From Muribaculaceae bacterium (GTDB lineage Bacteria > Bacteroidota > Bacteroidia > Bacteroidales > Muribaculaceae), in assembly GCA_017548365.1 (NCBI GenBank), contig JAFZAC010000023.1, forward strand, positions 1-64,000: a stretch of DNA of 64,000 bases. The letters run 5' to 3'. Both the position numbers and the translations under genes were made by a program. The notes below the pieces were generated by a model. The model saw only the letters and a program-made list of their open reading frames with translations, did no database searches and was not told the DNA's origin. This document shows, piece by piece, positions 55,162 through 62,367 of the stretch. How positions within the stretch are numbered: position 1 is the stretch's first letter; each line of letters starts with the position of its first letter.

Positions 55162-55187
55162 TGGGGGAGCGTGCGCTCCCCCTTTTT
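55162..55187 (+). terminator. Terminator of the AAA ATPase gene, second copy of the repeat
   Basis: GGGGGAG and CTCCCCC close the loop CGTGCG, then six T. It is nearly the same as the hairpin at 53688 upstream of the gene. Confidence 0.8.
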
Positions 55188-55296
55188 TGACAGTTTATGA
55201 CCTCTCATGAAACAATTAGACTTTTCAAGAATCTATAATTACTTGATATTCAACAATTGTTTGTGTCATTATGAATCATGAGATGTTATATTTAAA

Positions 55297-55315
55297 TCCT
55301 ATCAGGCGCACAAAA
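55297..55315 (+). repeat. Right attachment repeat of the island
   Basis: An exact 19-base copy of the tRNA-Leu 3' end (50668-50686). The preceding bases do not match the tRNA, so this is the displaced original 3' end, not a second tRNA. Confidence 0.85.
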
Positions 55316-55317
55316 TA

Positions 55318-55369
55318 AAACCCATCAAATGTTTGATAATCAATAAATTGTCACTCTTTTGGTGGGTTT
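55318..55369 (+). terminator. Terminator after the right repeat, probably the original tRNA-Leu terminator
   Basis: AAACCCATCAAA pairs with TTTGGTGGGTTT (one G-T) across a 28-base loop. It stands to the right repeat as the hairpin at 50690 stands to the tRNA, consistent with it having once followed the tRNA. Confidence 0.65.
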
Positions 55370-55511
55370 GTTGTATGTGTTTTTGGTGACTTTTTGGCGA
55401 CTTAGCGCAGACATGGGCTTTTTCACGCCTTATCAAACTTTTTCCTCCCCAAAACATATTTATATTTATAAAATGTGTAATTTTGCACATCACTAACTAT
55501 AAAACATTAAA

Positions 55512-56858
55512 ATGATTAAATTCTGCGTGCGATTAGTGCAACGTTGGTTGCCAGATCCGTTTATATTCGCCATACTGCTCACCTTCGTGGCTGCGCTGGT
55601 GGCGATGCCATTGTGTCACCAGACTCCCCTAGAAGTGGTTGAGCACTGGGGAGGCGGCGTTTGGAATTTGTTAGAGTTTGCCATGCAGATGGCTCTAGTT
55701 CTTGTATGTGGGTCCACCCTAGCATCAGCACCGGTTATCAAAAAAGCTATCGATGCGATGGCTCGCCTGCCCAAGAGTGCCCCCGCTGCAATAGCTCTTG
55801 TGACTGTCGTGTCGGCATTATCTTGCTGGCTCAACTGGGGCTTTGGCCTTATTGTTGGTGTCGTGTTTGCCAAGGCAATAGCACGCCAGCGTTCCGATGT
55901 CGACTACCGGCTTCTTATCGCATCGGCCTACAGTGGCTTCGTAGTGTGGCATGCCGGCATCTCTGGCTCCATCCCCCTCACGATGGCCACACCTGGCGAG
56001 GCTCTCTCAATGGCTACCGATGGTGCGCTGACCGCCCCTGTGACATTGGCGCGAACTATCTTAGACTGGCACAACCTGGTGATTGTGCTGTTTGTAATAA
56101 TAGGCATCACCATCGCCAACACCTTGATGCACCCCAAGCAAGGCATCCTCACCATCGACCCAGCTCTCCTGAAAGAGAATGACAATATCACGACCGAAGT
56201 TTCCTCACCTGCCAAGACACCTGCACAGCGACTCGAGCAAAGCAGATTACTCTCGTGGATTGTGGCGCTGATGCTTGTGGCCTATCTCGTGATTCATCTC
56301 ATTGTGCGCGGTGCCAATTTAGACCTTGGCGGAGTAATCATGATATTCCTCGCGCTGGGACTCGTGCTACATTCCACACCAGTCGCCTACGTGCGTGCAT
56401 TCGGCAAAGCAACCACCGGCGCTGCCGGAATCATATTGCAGTTCCCCTTCTATGCCGGCATTATGGGCATCGTTACAGGCGTCGGAGTCAGCGGCATCAG
56501 CTTAGGTGGCGTCATGGCCGAAGCTTGCATCCAAATCAGCAATTCCGTCACCTATCCGTTGCTCACCTTCCTTTGTGCAGCAGTGCTCAACATGTTTGTG
56601 CCAAGTGGCGGCGGCCATTGGGCTGTGCAAGCACCGGTTATGTTCACCGCAGGTGCCAACCTCGGTGTAGACCCAGGCTTGACAGGCATGGCCATCGCTT
56701 GGGGCGACGCATGGACCAATCTCATACAACCATTCTGGGCGCTCCCGGCCTTGGCAATAGCTCGCCTTAACGCAAAGGATATAATGGGCTACTGCCTCAT
56801 CGACCTTCTCGTCACCGGAGTAATTATCTGCGGCGGCATGCTAATTTGGGCAATTTAG
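55512..56858 (+). CDS. Short-chain fatty acid transporter, AtoE family
   Basis: The 448-residue membrane protein has about 11 hydrophobic segments. It opens FCVRLVQRWLPDPFIFAILL, a close match to the AtoE family start, and has LVCGSTLASAPVIKKAI, WLNWGFGLIVGVVFAKAIAR, YSGFVVWHAGISGSIPLT and FVPSGGGHWAVQAPVM, all typical. It should move short-chain fatty acids such as acetate, propionate or butyrate across the inner membrane. It has a -7 TAATTTTG at 55478-55485. GC content returns to the core level here. Confidence 0.9.
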   Translation: MIKFCVRLVQRWLPDPFIFAILLTFVAALVAMPLCHQTPLEVVEHWGGGVWNLLEFAMQMALVLVCGSTLASAPVIKKAIDAMARLPKSAPAAIALVTVVSALSCWLNWGFGLIVGVVFAKAIARQRSDVDYRLLIASAYSGFVVWHAGISGSIPLTMATPGEALSMATDGALTAPVTLARTILDWHNLVIVLFVIIGITIANTLMHPKQGILTIDPALLKENDNITTEVSSPAKTPAQRLEQSRLLSWIVALMLVAYLVIHLIVRGANLDLGGVIMIFLALGLVLHSTPVAYVRAFGKATTGAAGIILQFPFYAGIMGIVTGVGVSGISLGGVMAEACIQISNSVTYPLLTFLCAAVLNMFVPSGGGHWAVQAPVMFTAGANLGVDPGLTGMAIAWGDAWTNLIQPFWALPALAIARLNAKDIMGYCLIDLLVTGVIICGGMLIWAI

Positions 56859-56887
56859 AGCAGCCAGATCAGACACATCATAAAAAC

Positions 56888-56920
56888 AAAAATATCCCAT
56901 TGAAATCAGTGGGATATTAT
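56888..56920 (+). terminator. Terminator of the AtoE-type gene
   Basis: AATATCCCA pairs with TGGGATATT over a 10-base loop, 33 bases after the stop. Nothing more was seen up to 57135. Confidence 0.75.
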
Positions 56921-57135
56921 TATGTAAATATAACTCCTCTACTCAACAAAACATTTACACATAATAACAACTCTAAGAATTTTGATATTTAATCAATACT
57001 CTTTTTTAGTGTAGTAATAAAATTACATATATTCATCAATTGTTGTGCCAGCTTCGGTGGTTGCGGTTTCGACATATTTCCTCTCAACATGGAACTCAAA
57101 TATTGCTCACAAAAATACAGTCATAAATCAACATT

Positions 57136-57990
57136 TTAGAACTCATATATTTCTTTCTCCTCTATTATTATATTTGCATGATTCTTTTCAACATCTTCTA
57201 TCGGTTCAAGTTCAATCTTTGAACTAACAATACTAGAATGAATAACTTGTTTGTCCATAAATTTACCATTATTCCCTCTCAAATTTACCCATTTGACATT
57301 CACAAAGTAACCTTTTAGGCCTTCCTCCTTGTAACCATCAATCATCTTCTTATTAATAAAAAATGGGTTGTCATCAAGTCCTGCCGGTATTGACCTGACC
57401 AAAACATATGATGGATTGCCTTCATTATCAGTAAACCAAATTGAAGGATTTATTCCAGGAACGTCGCAATATTGAATTTTAGTTGCATTATTATCAGTCA
57501 AGTAATTTAAGGTCTCAATGACTCCCATGCAATACAATTCCCATTCTGAAAGAGGATCGTTTAAGTTCTTCTTATTAAAGACGATTGGTTCCAATGTATT
57601 AGCATCCAAATATGGTAGAACCTCAATAGAAGAGTCATCCATTTTAACCGGTATTATACAAGCTTGTAAGCCATATTTTTTAGTTTCTTTTTGAAAATTA
57701 TTCCAATCTTTTCCAAAAACTAATATCTGATCATCTTTCAAAACTCCTATTAAGAAACTATAAACAGTCCCGTTATAAACAAAACACAAATCATGAAAAG
57801 CTGGTCTTGTAGCACTAGTTCTTAGCCACCAAAAAGAATTTGGTAGTGCTCCCTTTTTTTCTCTCTTGATTTGTTCTGTAATATAATCACATAAACGAAC
57901 TGAAAGATCGTACAAATTTTGGTATTCATCCTCAGCAATATTATATACTGGAGTTATACTCAATTGTTTCATTGAAGCATCTTGATTCAT
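57136..57990 (-). CDS. Unknown cytoplasmic protein, 284 residues
   Basis: No family was recognised. Features are an N-terminal helix (YQNLYDLSVRLCDYITEQIK), a mixed alpha/beta body (AFHDLCFVYNGTVYSFLIGVL, ILVFGKDWNNF) and an acidic tail (IIIEEKEIYEF). No signal peptide. A strong -7 TAACTTTG lies at 58046-58039. It is AT-rich relative to the flanking genes, hinting at recent acquisition. The pattern FHDLCFVYNGTVYSFLIG with W-rich strands recalls immunity-type or conserved hypothetical proteins of Bacteroidetes, but this cannot be made firm. Confidence 0.6.
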   Translation of the reverse strand: MNQDASMKQLSITPVYNIAEDEYQNLYDLSVRLCDYITEQIKREKKGALPNSFWWLRTSATRPAFHDLCFVYNGTVYSFLIGVLKDDQILVFGKDWNNFQKETKKYGLQACIIPVKMDDSSIEVLPYLDANTLEPIVFNKKNLNDPLSEWELYCMGVIETLNYLTDNNATKIQYCDVPGINPSIWFTDNEGNPSYVLVRSIPAGLDDNPFFINKKMIDGYKEEGLKGYFVNVKWVNLRGNNGKFMDKQVIHSSIVSSKIELEPIEDVEKNHANIIIEEKEIYEF

Positions 57991-58185
57991 ATCTTAGTCG
58001 GTATGGTTATGATTAATACTACAAATTTGATATGGGCACAAAGTTAATAATAAATTGTGACTTGAGGAAGCAACGCCCCCCTTTTTGACAGTTCATGGTT
58101 AAATGTATAGCATTTTCTTAAAAAGAACAACACACCCTACCCCAACTGGTATTAAAAAAATGCAACTTTGCGGCACGAAAGAAGA

Positions 58186-58224
58186 GAGACAACCAATTGA
58201 TAATCAAATATCACTGGTTGTCTC
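58186..58224. terminator. Hairpin between the unknown gene and the PPAD-like gene
   Basis: GAGACAACCA pairs exactly with TGGTTGTCTC over a 19-base AT loop, 45 bases after the PPAD-like stop (minus strand). The region 57991-58268 also holds the third, partial copy of the C6T5 repeat at 58075. Confidence 0.55.
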
Positions 58225-58268
58225 TAGTTGTTTTTGGCGACTTATTAACCGAGTAGTTATTTTCTTTA

Positions 58269-59720
58269 CTAATGCCGTTCAGACATATTGACAGTGAAGT
58301 GGTGGGGGTCCAGTTCGCCGAACACTGGTTGCTGATAGCTGTGTCCTGATTCGTCGGCACCAAAGACATAGTAGTCAACCTCTGATCCCTGTTGATAGCC
58401 TGTAATGTAGCCCACATATTCATCGGGCGCACCGGTAGCTGTCATGTGCGCAGTCTGGTAGGGACCGTTGTCTATGCTGTAGTAAACCAATAGCGAGTCC
58501 TCTTTCAGTGGCTTGCCGCTATAGGCGATAAACTTGCTCGTGATAGCGATGGAATCACCGCATTGCTGCGTGCCGAAGAGCACATTCCTGTGGTCAACAT
58601 ACAGCATGTTGAAGTCCATCACTCCACGCGTGCGACAGTGAAGGGCATCGGTGTTCTGCCACGAGATGCTACTGGATGTGTTGGTCACGCCCGTCACCTC
58701 GTAGCCAGGCATGGCATCCCTGTAGACTTGGAGTGCGCGTTGATTGTAAGTGTTGTTGCTGCCTATCGGCACATAGACATGCTTGTTGAGGATAAGGCTG
58801 TTGGTATAGGGAGCGACGGTGCTGCCGCCAGGTTCTTCGACACGGTACACCTTGTAGTTATAGCCCCAGCAGCATTTGGTTGTGGCGAAATAGTTGGCCA
58901 CGGCCTCATAGTCCTCATATCTGCTGTCGCTCGTCGGCAGTTTCGCAATCAAGATTTTATCTGGAGCCAATAATTTTCCCCAGCAGTCTACATGGGCAAT
59001 GTAGTCATCCTGCGGGTCAATGGTGATGTGGTAGTTGTCGATGCCGAGGTATTCATGCATTTTCTGGCGCCCATTGACTTCGTTATTTGTGTTCTCTGAA
59101 AGGACCAAATCGTCGCTAACAGCGTGTCCGCGTCCGTCTTGCATCATGTTACCTCCAGTGTGTGTCAGGTTCATACCGTACATGGGGATACCCCAGAAAG
59201 AGGCAAATCTCGAAGGTATCACGTCGTCATTCTGCCGCGGACGATTATACACATTGTCTACGATGGCAGGATTCTTGCCGGCAAAGATATACCAGGGGCC
59301 GTAGTCGCGCACCCAGTAGGAATCTGAAGTCGCATTTACGAAGGTGACTCGATTCATGTTAACTCCCGCATTGCTAAAACTCGACTGTGCCGATGACTGT
59401 TGGTATTGGCTCACGATGCAGTACACCTGGCAGTTCTCGGCCAACGATTTAACCAAGCTAACTGGAATGCCCAGCGGATAGCGAATCGTCACGCCCTGCA
59501 TGGGCTCAAATTCTGCCACGAAGCGGGGTGCTTCGGTTGGTGGAGGTGTTTCCGTGAAGTTGGTGGCCCTCACGGGGGTCTTCATCTCTTCTTCGGACAG
59601 GTAATGAAGTTTTCTCCAGTCGGGCGCTTCCTTTGTCTGTGTTTGGGCATTCATGTAACCCATTGTTGACATCATAGAAGCAAACACAAGCGAAGTTAAA
59701 AATATTTTAGTTCTTTTCAT
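58269..59720 (-). CDS. Secreted peptidylarginine deiminase, PPAD-like
   Basis: I start at ATG 59720 (MKRTKIFLTSLVFASMMSTM, a signal peptide), giving 483 residues. From memory of the P. gingivalis PPAD sequence the match is strong: FEPMQGVTIRYPLGIP, SDSYWVRDY (D139, PPAD D130), NRPRQNDD (R160 and R162, PPAD R152 and R154, which bind the substrate C-terminal carboxylate), DYIAHVDCWGK (Y240, H243, D245; PPAD Y233, H236, D238), PYTNSLIL and NTDALHCRT (C362, PPAD C351). The Ig-like domain after the catalytic one is present, but the protein ends at DPHHFTVNMSERH without the type IX tail of PPAD. It should convert C-terminal arginine to citrulline and release ammonia. Free-agmatine deiminase activity is less likely. 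Confidence 0.85.
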   Translation of the reverse strand: MKRTKIFLTSLVFASMMSTMGYMNAQTQTKEAPDWRKLHYLSEEEMKTPVRATNFTETPPPTEAPRFVAEFEPMQGVTIRYPLGIPVSLVKSLAENCQVYCIVSQYQQSSAQSSFSNAGVNMNRVTFVNATSDSYWVRDYGPWYIFAGKNPAIVDNVYNRPRQNDDVIPSRFASFWGIPMYGMNLTHTGGNMMQDGRGHAVSDDLVLSENTNNEVNGRQKMHEYLGIDNYHITIDPQDDYIAHVDCWGKLLAPDKILIAKLPTSDSRYEDYEAVANYFATTKCCWGYNYKVYRVEEPGGSTVAPYTNSLILNKHVYVPIGSNNTYNQRALQVYRDAMPGYEVTGVTNTSSSISWQNTDALHCRTRGVMDFNMLYVDHRNVLFGTQQCGDSIAITSKFIAYSGKPLKEDSLLVYYSIDNGPYQTAHMTATGAPDEYVGYITGYQQGSEVDYYVFGADESGHSYQQPVFGELDPHHFTVNMSERH

Positions 59721-59815
59721 AATGGTATGAATGAGGTAATTTTTTCTTAATTGATGATATTCTTGCTGCATATTTCTCTTTTCTATGTTTTTTGCATTTT
59801 CGTCACGCGACGCCA

Positions 59816-60670
59816 TCAATATGTTTGCTTTCGCACAGCGCGCACAGCAAACCCGCTGTAGCGCTCGCCGTAGGTGCATTCCAAGTTGCTCGATGTGTAG
59901 AAGAAGAGGTAGTAAGCTTTGTAGGATAACGTTTCATGGAGCGTGCGAGTCCAATAGTAGCCAAGGTTGCCTGAGTAATAGATTTGGCCATTGGAGTAAT
60001 AGTCTGTAACAGGCAAAAACAGCGAATTACTATTATTTTTGCTTTTAACCAGGTAGCCTTTCACACCATTCTTTGTTGTCCACTGCCATGTGCATTTAGT
60101 ACGCAACTCTTCCATCTGTGTTTTAGAGGGCATCTGCCACCCTGAGCCCCAGTTGACTGTGGCGGCATCGTCCTCGGGTTCAAGTTCGGTTAAGTTGTCG
60201 ACAATGCCGTTGTAGCCATGACTGCTATTGGTGCAGTATTTGGTCATCGTGTTCCATTTGTTGACGCTACATTGGTAGTTGGTCCAGTAAGGGTCTACTC
60301 CTCTGGGTGTAGTCTCACCCCATGAGAAGTAGTCGCCACATTCTTCGGGGCTGCTGGCTCCAACGTTCATTGTTGCCCACAGTGTTCCGCTAGGCAATCC
60401 CAAGTCAACATATTCATGGTTGACGACTGGGGTATAAGTGCCCAACAAGATGCTATATACCAAAGTCACGTCGGCGCTTGTAATACTGCCATCGCCGTCG
60501 ACGTCACTAGTTGAATAATAAGTCATATTGCCACTAAGCAGGTAGCTATAAAGCGCTGTGATGTCGGAACTTGTAACATATCCGTCACCGTCCACATCGC
60601 CAAAAACAGTGGCATTAGCTGCCATGCCGAAAGCGAGGATCGCTAAACTAACAAGTATAAATTTCTTCAT
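59816..60670 (-). CDS. Secreted dockerin-like and FISUMP-domain protein
   Basis: I start at ATG 60670 (MKKFILVSLAILAFGMAANA), giving 284 residues. Two dockerin type I repeats follow the signal peptide: DVDGDGYVTSSDITALYSYLL and DVDGDGSITSADVTLVYSILL (cut here at the EF-hand loops). The rest is a Fibrobacter succinogenes major paralogue (FISUMP) domain: VDLGLPSGTLWATMNVGA, YFSWGET and a final FAVRAVR. In Bacteroidetes these tandem EF-hand units are often N-terminal modules, not cellulosome parts, and cohesins were not seen here. It has a -7 TAATTTTG at 60710-60703. Surface or secreted adhesin-like use is possible. Confidence 0.75.
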   Translation of the reverse strand: MKKFILVSLAILAFGMAANATVFGDVDGDGYVTSSDITALYSYLLSGNMTYYSTSDVDGDGSITSADVTLVYSILLGTYTPVVNHEYVDLGLPSGTLWATMNVGASSPEECGDYFSWGETTPRGVDPYWTNYQCSVNKWNTMTKYCTNSSHGYNGIVDNLTELEPEDDAATVNWGSGWQMPSKTQMEELRTKCTWQWTTKNGVKGYLVKSKNNSNSLFLPVTDYYSNGQIYYSGNLGYYWTRTLHETLSYKAYYLFFYTSSNLECTYGERYSGFAVRAVRKQTY

Positions 60671-60819
60671 AATGTTTAGTAAATTCAAGTATTTTCTGCT
60701 TGCAAAATTATTGTTTTTTCCTCACAGATGCAAAAAAAGAGATGAAAAAGGGAAACAACAGTGTAATTTATCTACTAGTTCTATGTCGTTGACTAAGCTT
60801 TTGTTTCTATTTCCTTTCC

Positions 60820-60957
60820 ATGACAAAAGCGGTGATCGACAAGTTGGCTATCGCCAGAATAAGCAGGCTGTCTCCATTTGGCAAAAGTGCTGCCGACAAT
60901 CTGTTTCTTGTTGTAAATGATGCCGCAAGCCGGATCTTCTGGAAAAGTGAAAAATAA
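60820..60957 (+). CDS. Possible 45-residue small protein
   Basis: A frame (MTKAVIDKLAIARISRL start) runs between the FISUMP gene and the porin promoter. Its composition looks protein-like, but there is no ribosome-binding site or promoter that I can see. It may be a gene remnant in the 356-base gap 60671-61026. Confidence 0.22.
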   Translation: MTKAVIDKLAIARISRLSPFGKSAADNLFLVVNDAASRIFWKSEK

Positions 60958-60963
60958 AAGATT

Positions 60964-60995
60964 TTTGGCAGATTTTTAAATTTGTATTATCTTTG
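60964..60995 (+). promoter_or_regulatory. Promoter of the porin gene
   Basis: -33 TTTG at 60964-60967, 20-base spacer, -7 TATCTTTG at 60988-60995, 31 bases before ATG 61027. Confidence 0.65.
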
Positions 60996-61026
60996 TAAAT
61001 TTAAAAGTATTACGCAAATTAATATA

Positions 61027-62343
61027 ATGAATACCATTAAATACTGGATAATACCGCTGTGCATGCTCGCGTTCACATCCTTTGCAGCATGGGCACAAGA
61101 TCAAGAAGAGAAACCCAACAATTTCACTCTAGACGCCGAACTGCTTACGCGTGGTGAGATAAGACATGGTGGACTATCGGGTAATGCTAACGATGGTGAC
61201 AACAAGGCCAGTTTTATAGTTGAGCGCACTAGACTGGGGCTAGACTATGAGCGCACTTTCCTCAAGACTCACATCACAGCGCAGCACTCGGCGGTGTGGG
61301 GACAGGCAGGCAAAGGCTCGTTAAATATATATGAAGCTTGGGCGCAACTCACTGCACGAAATGGTCTTTTCGCCAAAATAGGACGTCAGGTGCTCAGTTA
61401 TGACGACGAGCGCATTATTGGTTCTGACGACTGGACCGAGGTTGCTCTCTCACACGACCTTCTCAAGGTGGGCTATGAGAACGACATTCATAAGGTTCAC
61501 GCCATGTTTGCCTACAATCAGAACGTAGAGAGCGTGGACGGCGGCACAGTTTACCGCAATGGCGACAAACCCTACAAGGCGATGCAGGCTCTGTGGTATC
61601 ACTACGATCATCCACATGTGCCATTCGGTGCATCGCTGCTGTTTATGAACCTAGGGTTGCAGGGCTCCGAAATCAGCGACAATCCAAACAAGACTAACTA
61701 CCAACAACTTGTGGGCACCTACATGAGCTATCGCCCTGCAAACTGGAGCCTTGAAGGTTCATTCTATTACCAAATGGGCACCAGCGAAGATGGTGTCGAC
61801 ATTGCTGCTTGGATGGCAAGCGTCTTGGGCACATATTCACCATCACGTAAATTGACTCTGAACGCTGGTTATGACCGCCTGAGTGGCGACCCCTACTACA
61901 ATGTGCCCCCTAAGGGTTATTTTGGTTTAGTTCAGCACTCTACCATTAAAGGTTTCAGTCCAGTATATGGCACTCATCACAAGTTCTATGGCGCTATGGA
62001 TTTCTTCTATATCAGCACCTTCAAAAACGGGTTCTCTCCTGGTTTGCAGAACTTTTTCGCTGGCTTGACCTATTATCCCATCAAGCCATTGCATATAGAT
62101 GCCACCTATCATTATTTTGCCACTGCCACATGGCTTGAAGACATGAGCCGGTCGTTGGGACACGAGATAGAACTCAGTGTGACCTACCGCCCAATTAAAG
62201 AGGTCTCCATATCGGCAGGTTATTCCTATATGCACGGTGATGAGACATTGGAACGCATAGAGTGCGTAGATAAAGGACGCAACCTGCACTGGGCATGGCT
62301 CAACGTCATAATCCGCCCGAGATTCCTGCAAATCAAATGGTAA
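61027..62343 (+). CDS. Outer-membrane porin-like beta-barrel protein (alginate-export/OprP-like)
   Basis: I start at 61027 (MNTIKYWIIPLCMLAFTSFAAWA, signal peptide), giving 438 residues. The body alternates amphipathic strands with aromatic girdles (DAELLTRGEIRHGG, SFIVERTRLGLDYERTF, AKIGRQVLSYDDERIIG, SVTYRPIKEVSISAGYSYMHG). The last residues (RPRFLQIKW) end in an aromatic, as usual for barrel insertion. The strand RIGRQVLSYDD-type motif is common in the alginate-export family of Bacteroidetes. The substrate is unknown. It precedes the phosphatase gene by 24 bases, possibly an operon. Confidence 0.75.
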   Translation: MNTIKYWIIPLCMLAFTSFAAWAQDQEEKPNNFTLDAELLTRGEIRHGGLSGNANDGDNKASFIVERTRLGLDYERTFLKTHITAQHSAVWGQAGKGSLNIYEAWAQLTARNGLFAKIGRQVLSYDDERIIGSDDWTEVALSHDLLKVGYENDIHKVHAMFAYNQNVESVDGGTVYRNGDKPYKAMQALWYHYDHPHVPFGASLLFMNLGLQGSEISDNPNKTNYQQLVGTYMSYRPANWSLEGSFYYQMGTSEDGVDIAAWMASVLGTYSPSRKLTLNAGYDRLSGDPYYNVPPKGYFGLVQHSTIKGFSPVYGTHHKFYGAMDFFYISTFKNGFSPGLQNFFAGLTYYPIKPLHIDATYHYFATATWLEDMSRSLGHEIELSVTYRPIKEVSISAGYSYMHGDETLERIECVDKGRNLHWAWLNVIIRPRFLQIKW

Positions 62344-62367
62344 TTTTTTAGTTATTAGTCATTTCCC

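Noticed and set aside
55297..55315. Second tRNA-Leu
   Set aside because: Only the 3' 14 bases of the tRNA plus 5 flanking bases match; no acceptor 5' strand, D arm or anticodon arm precedes them.
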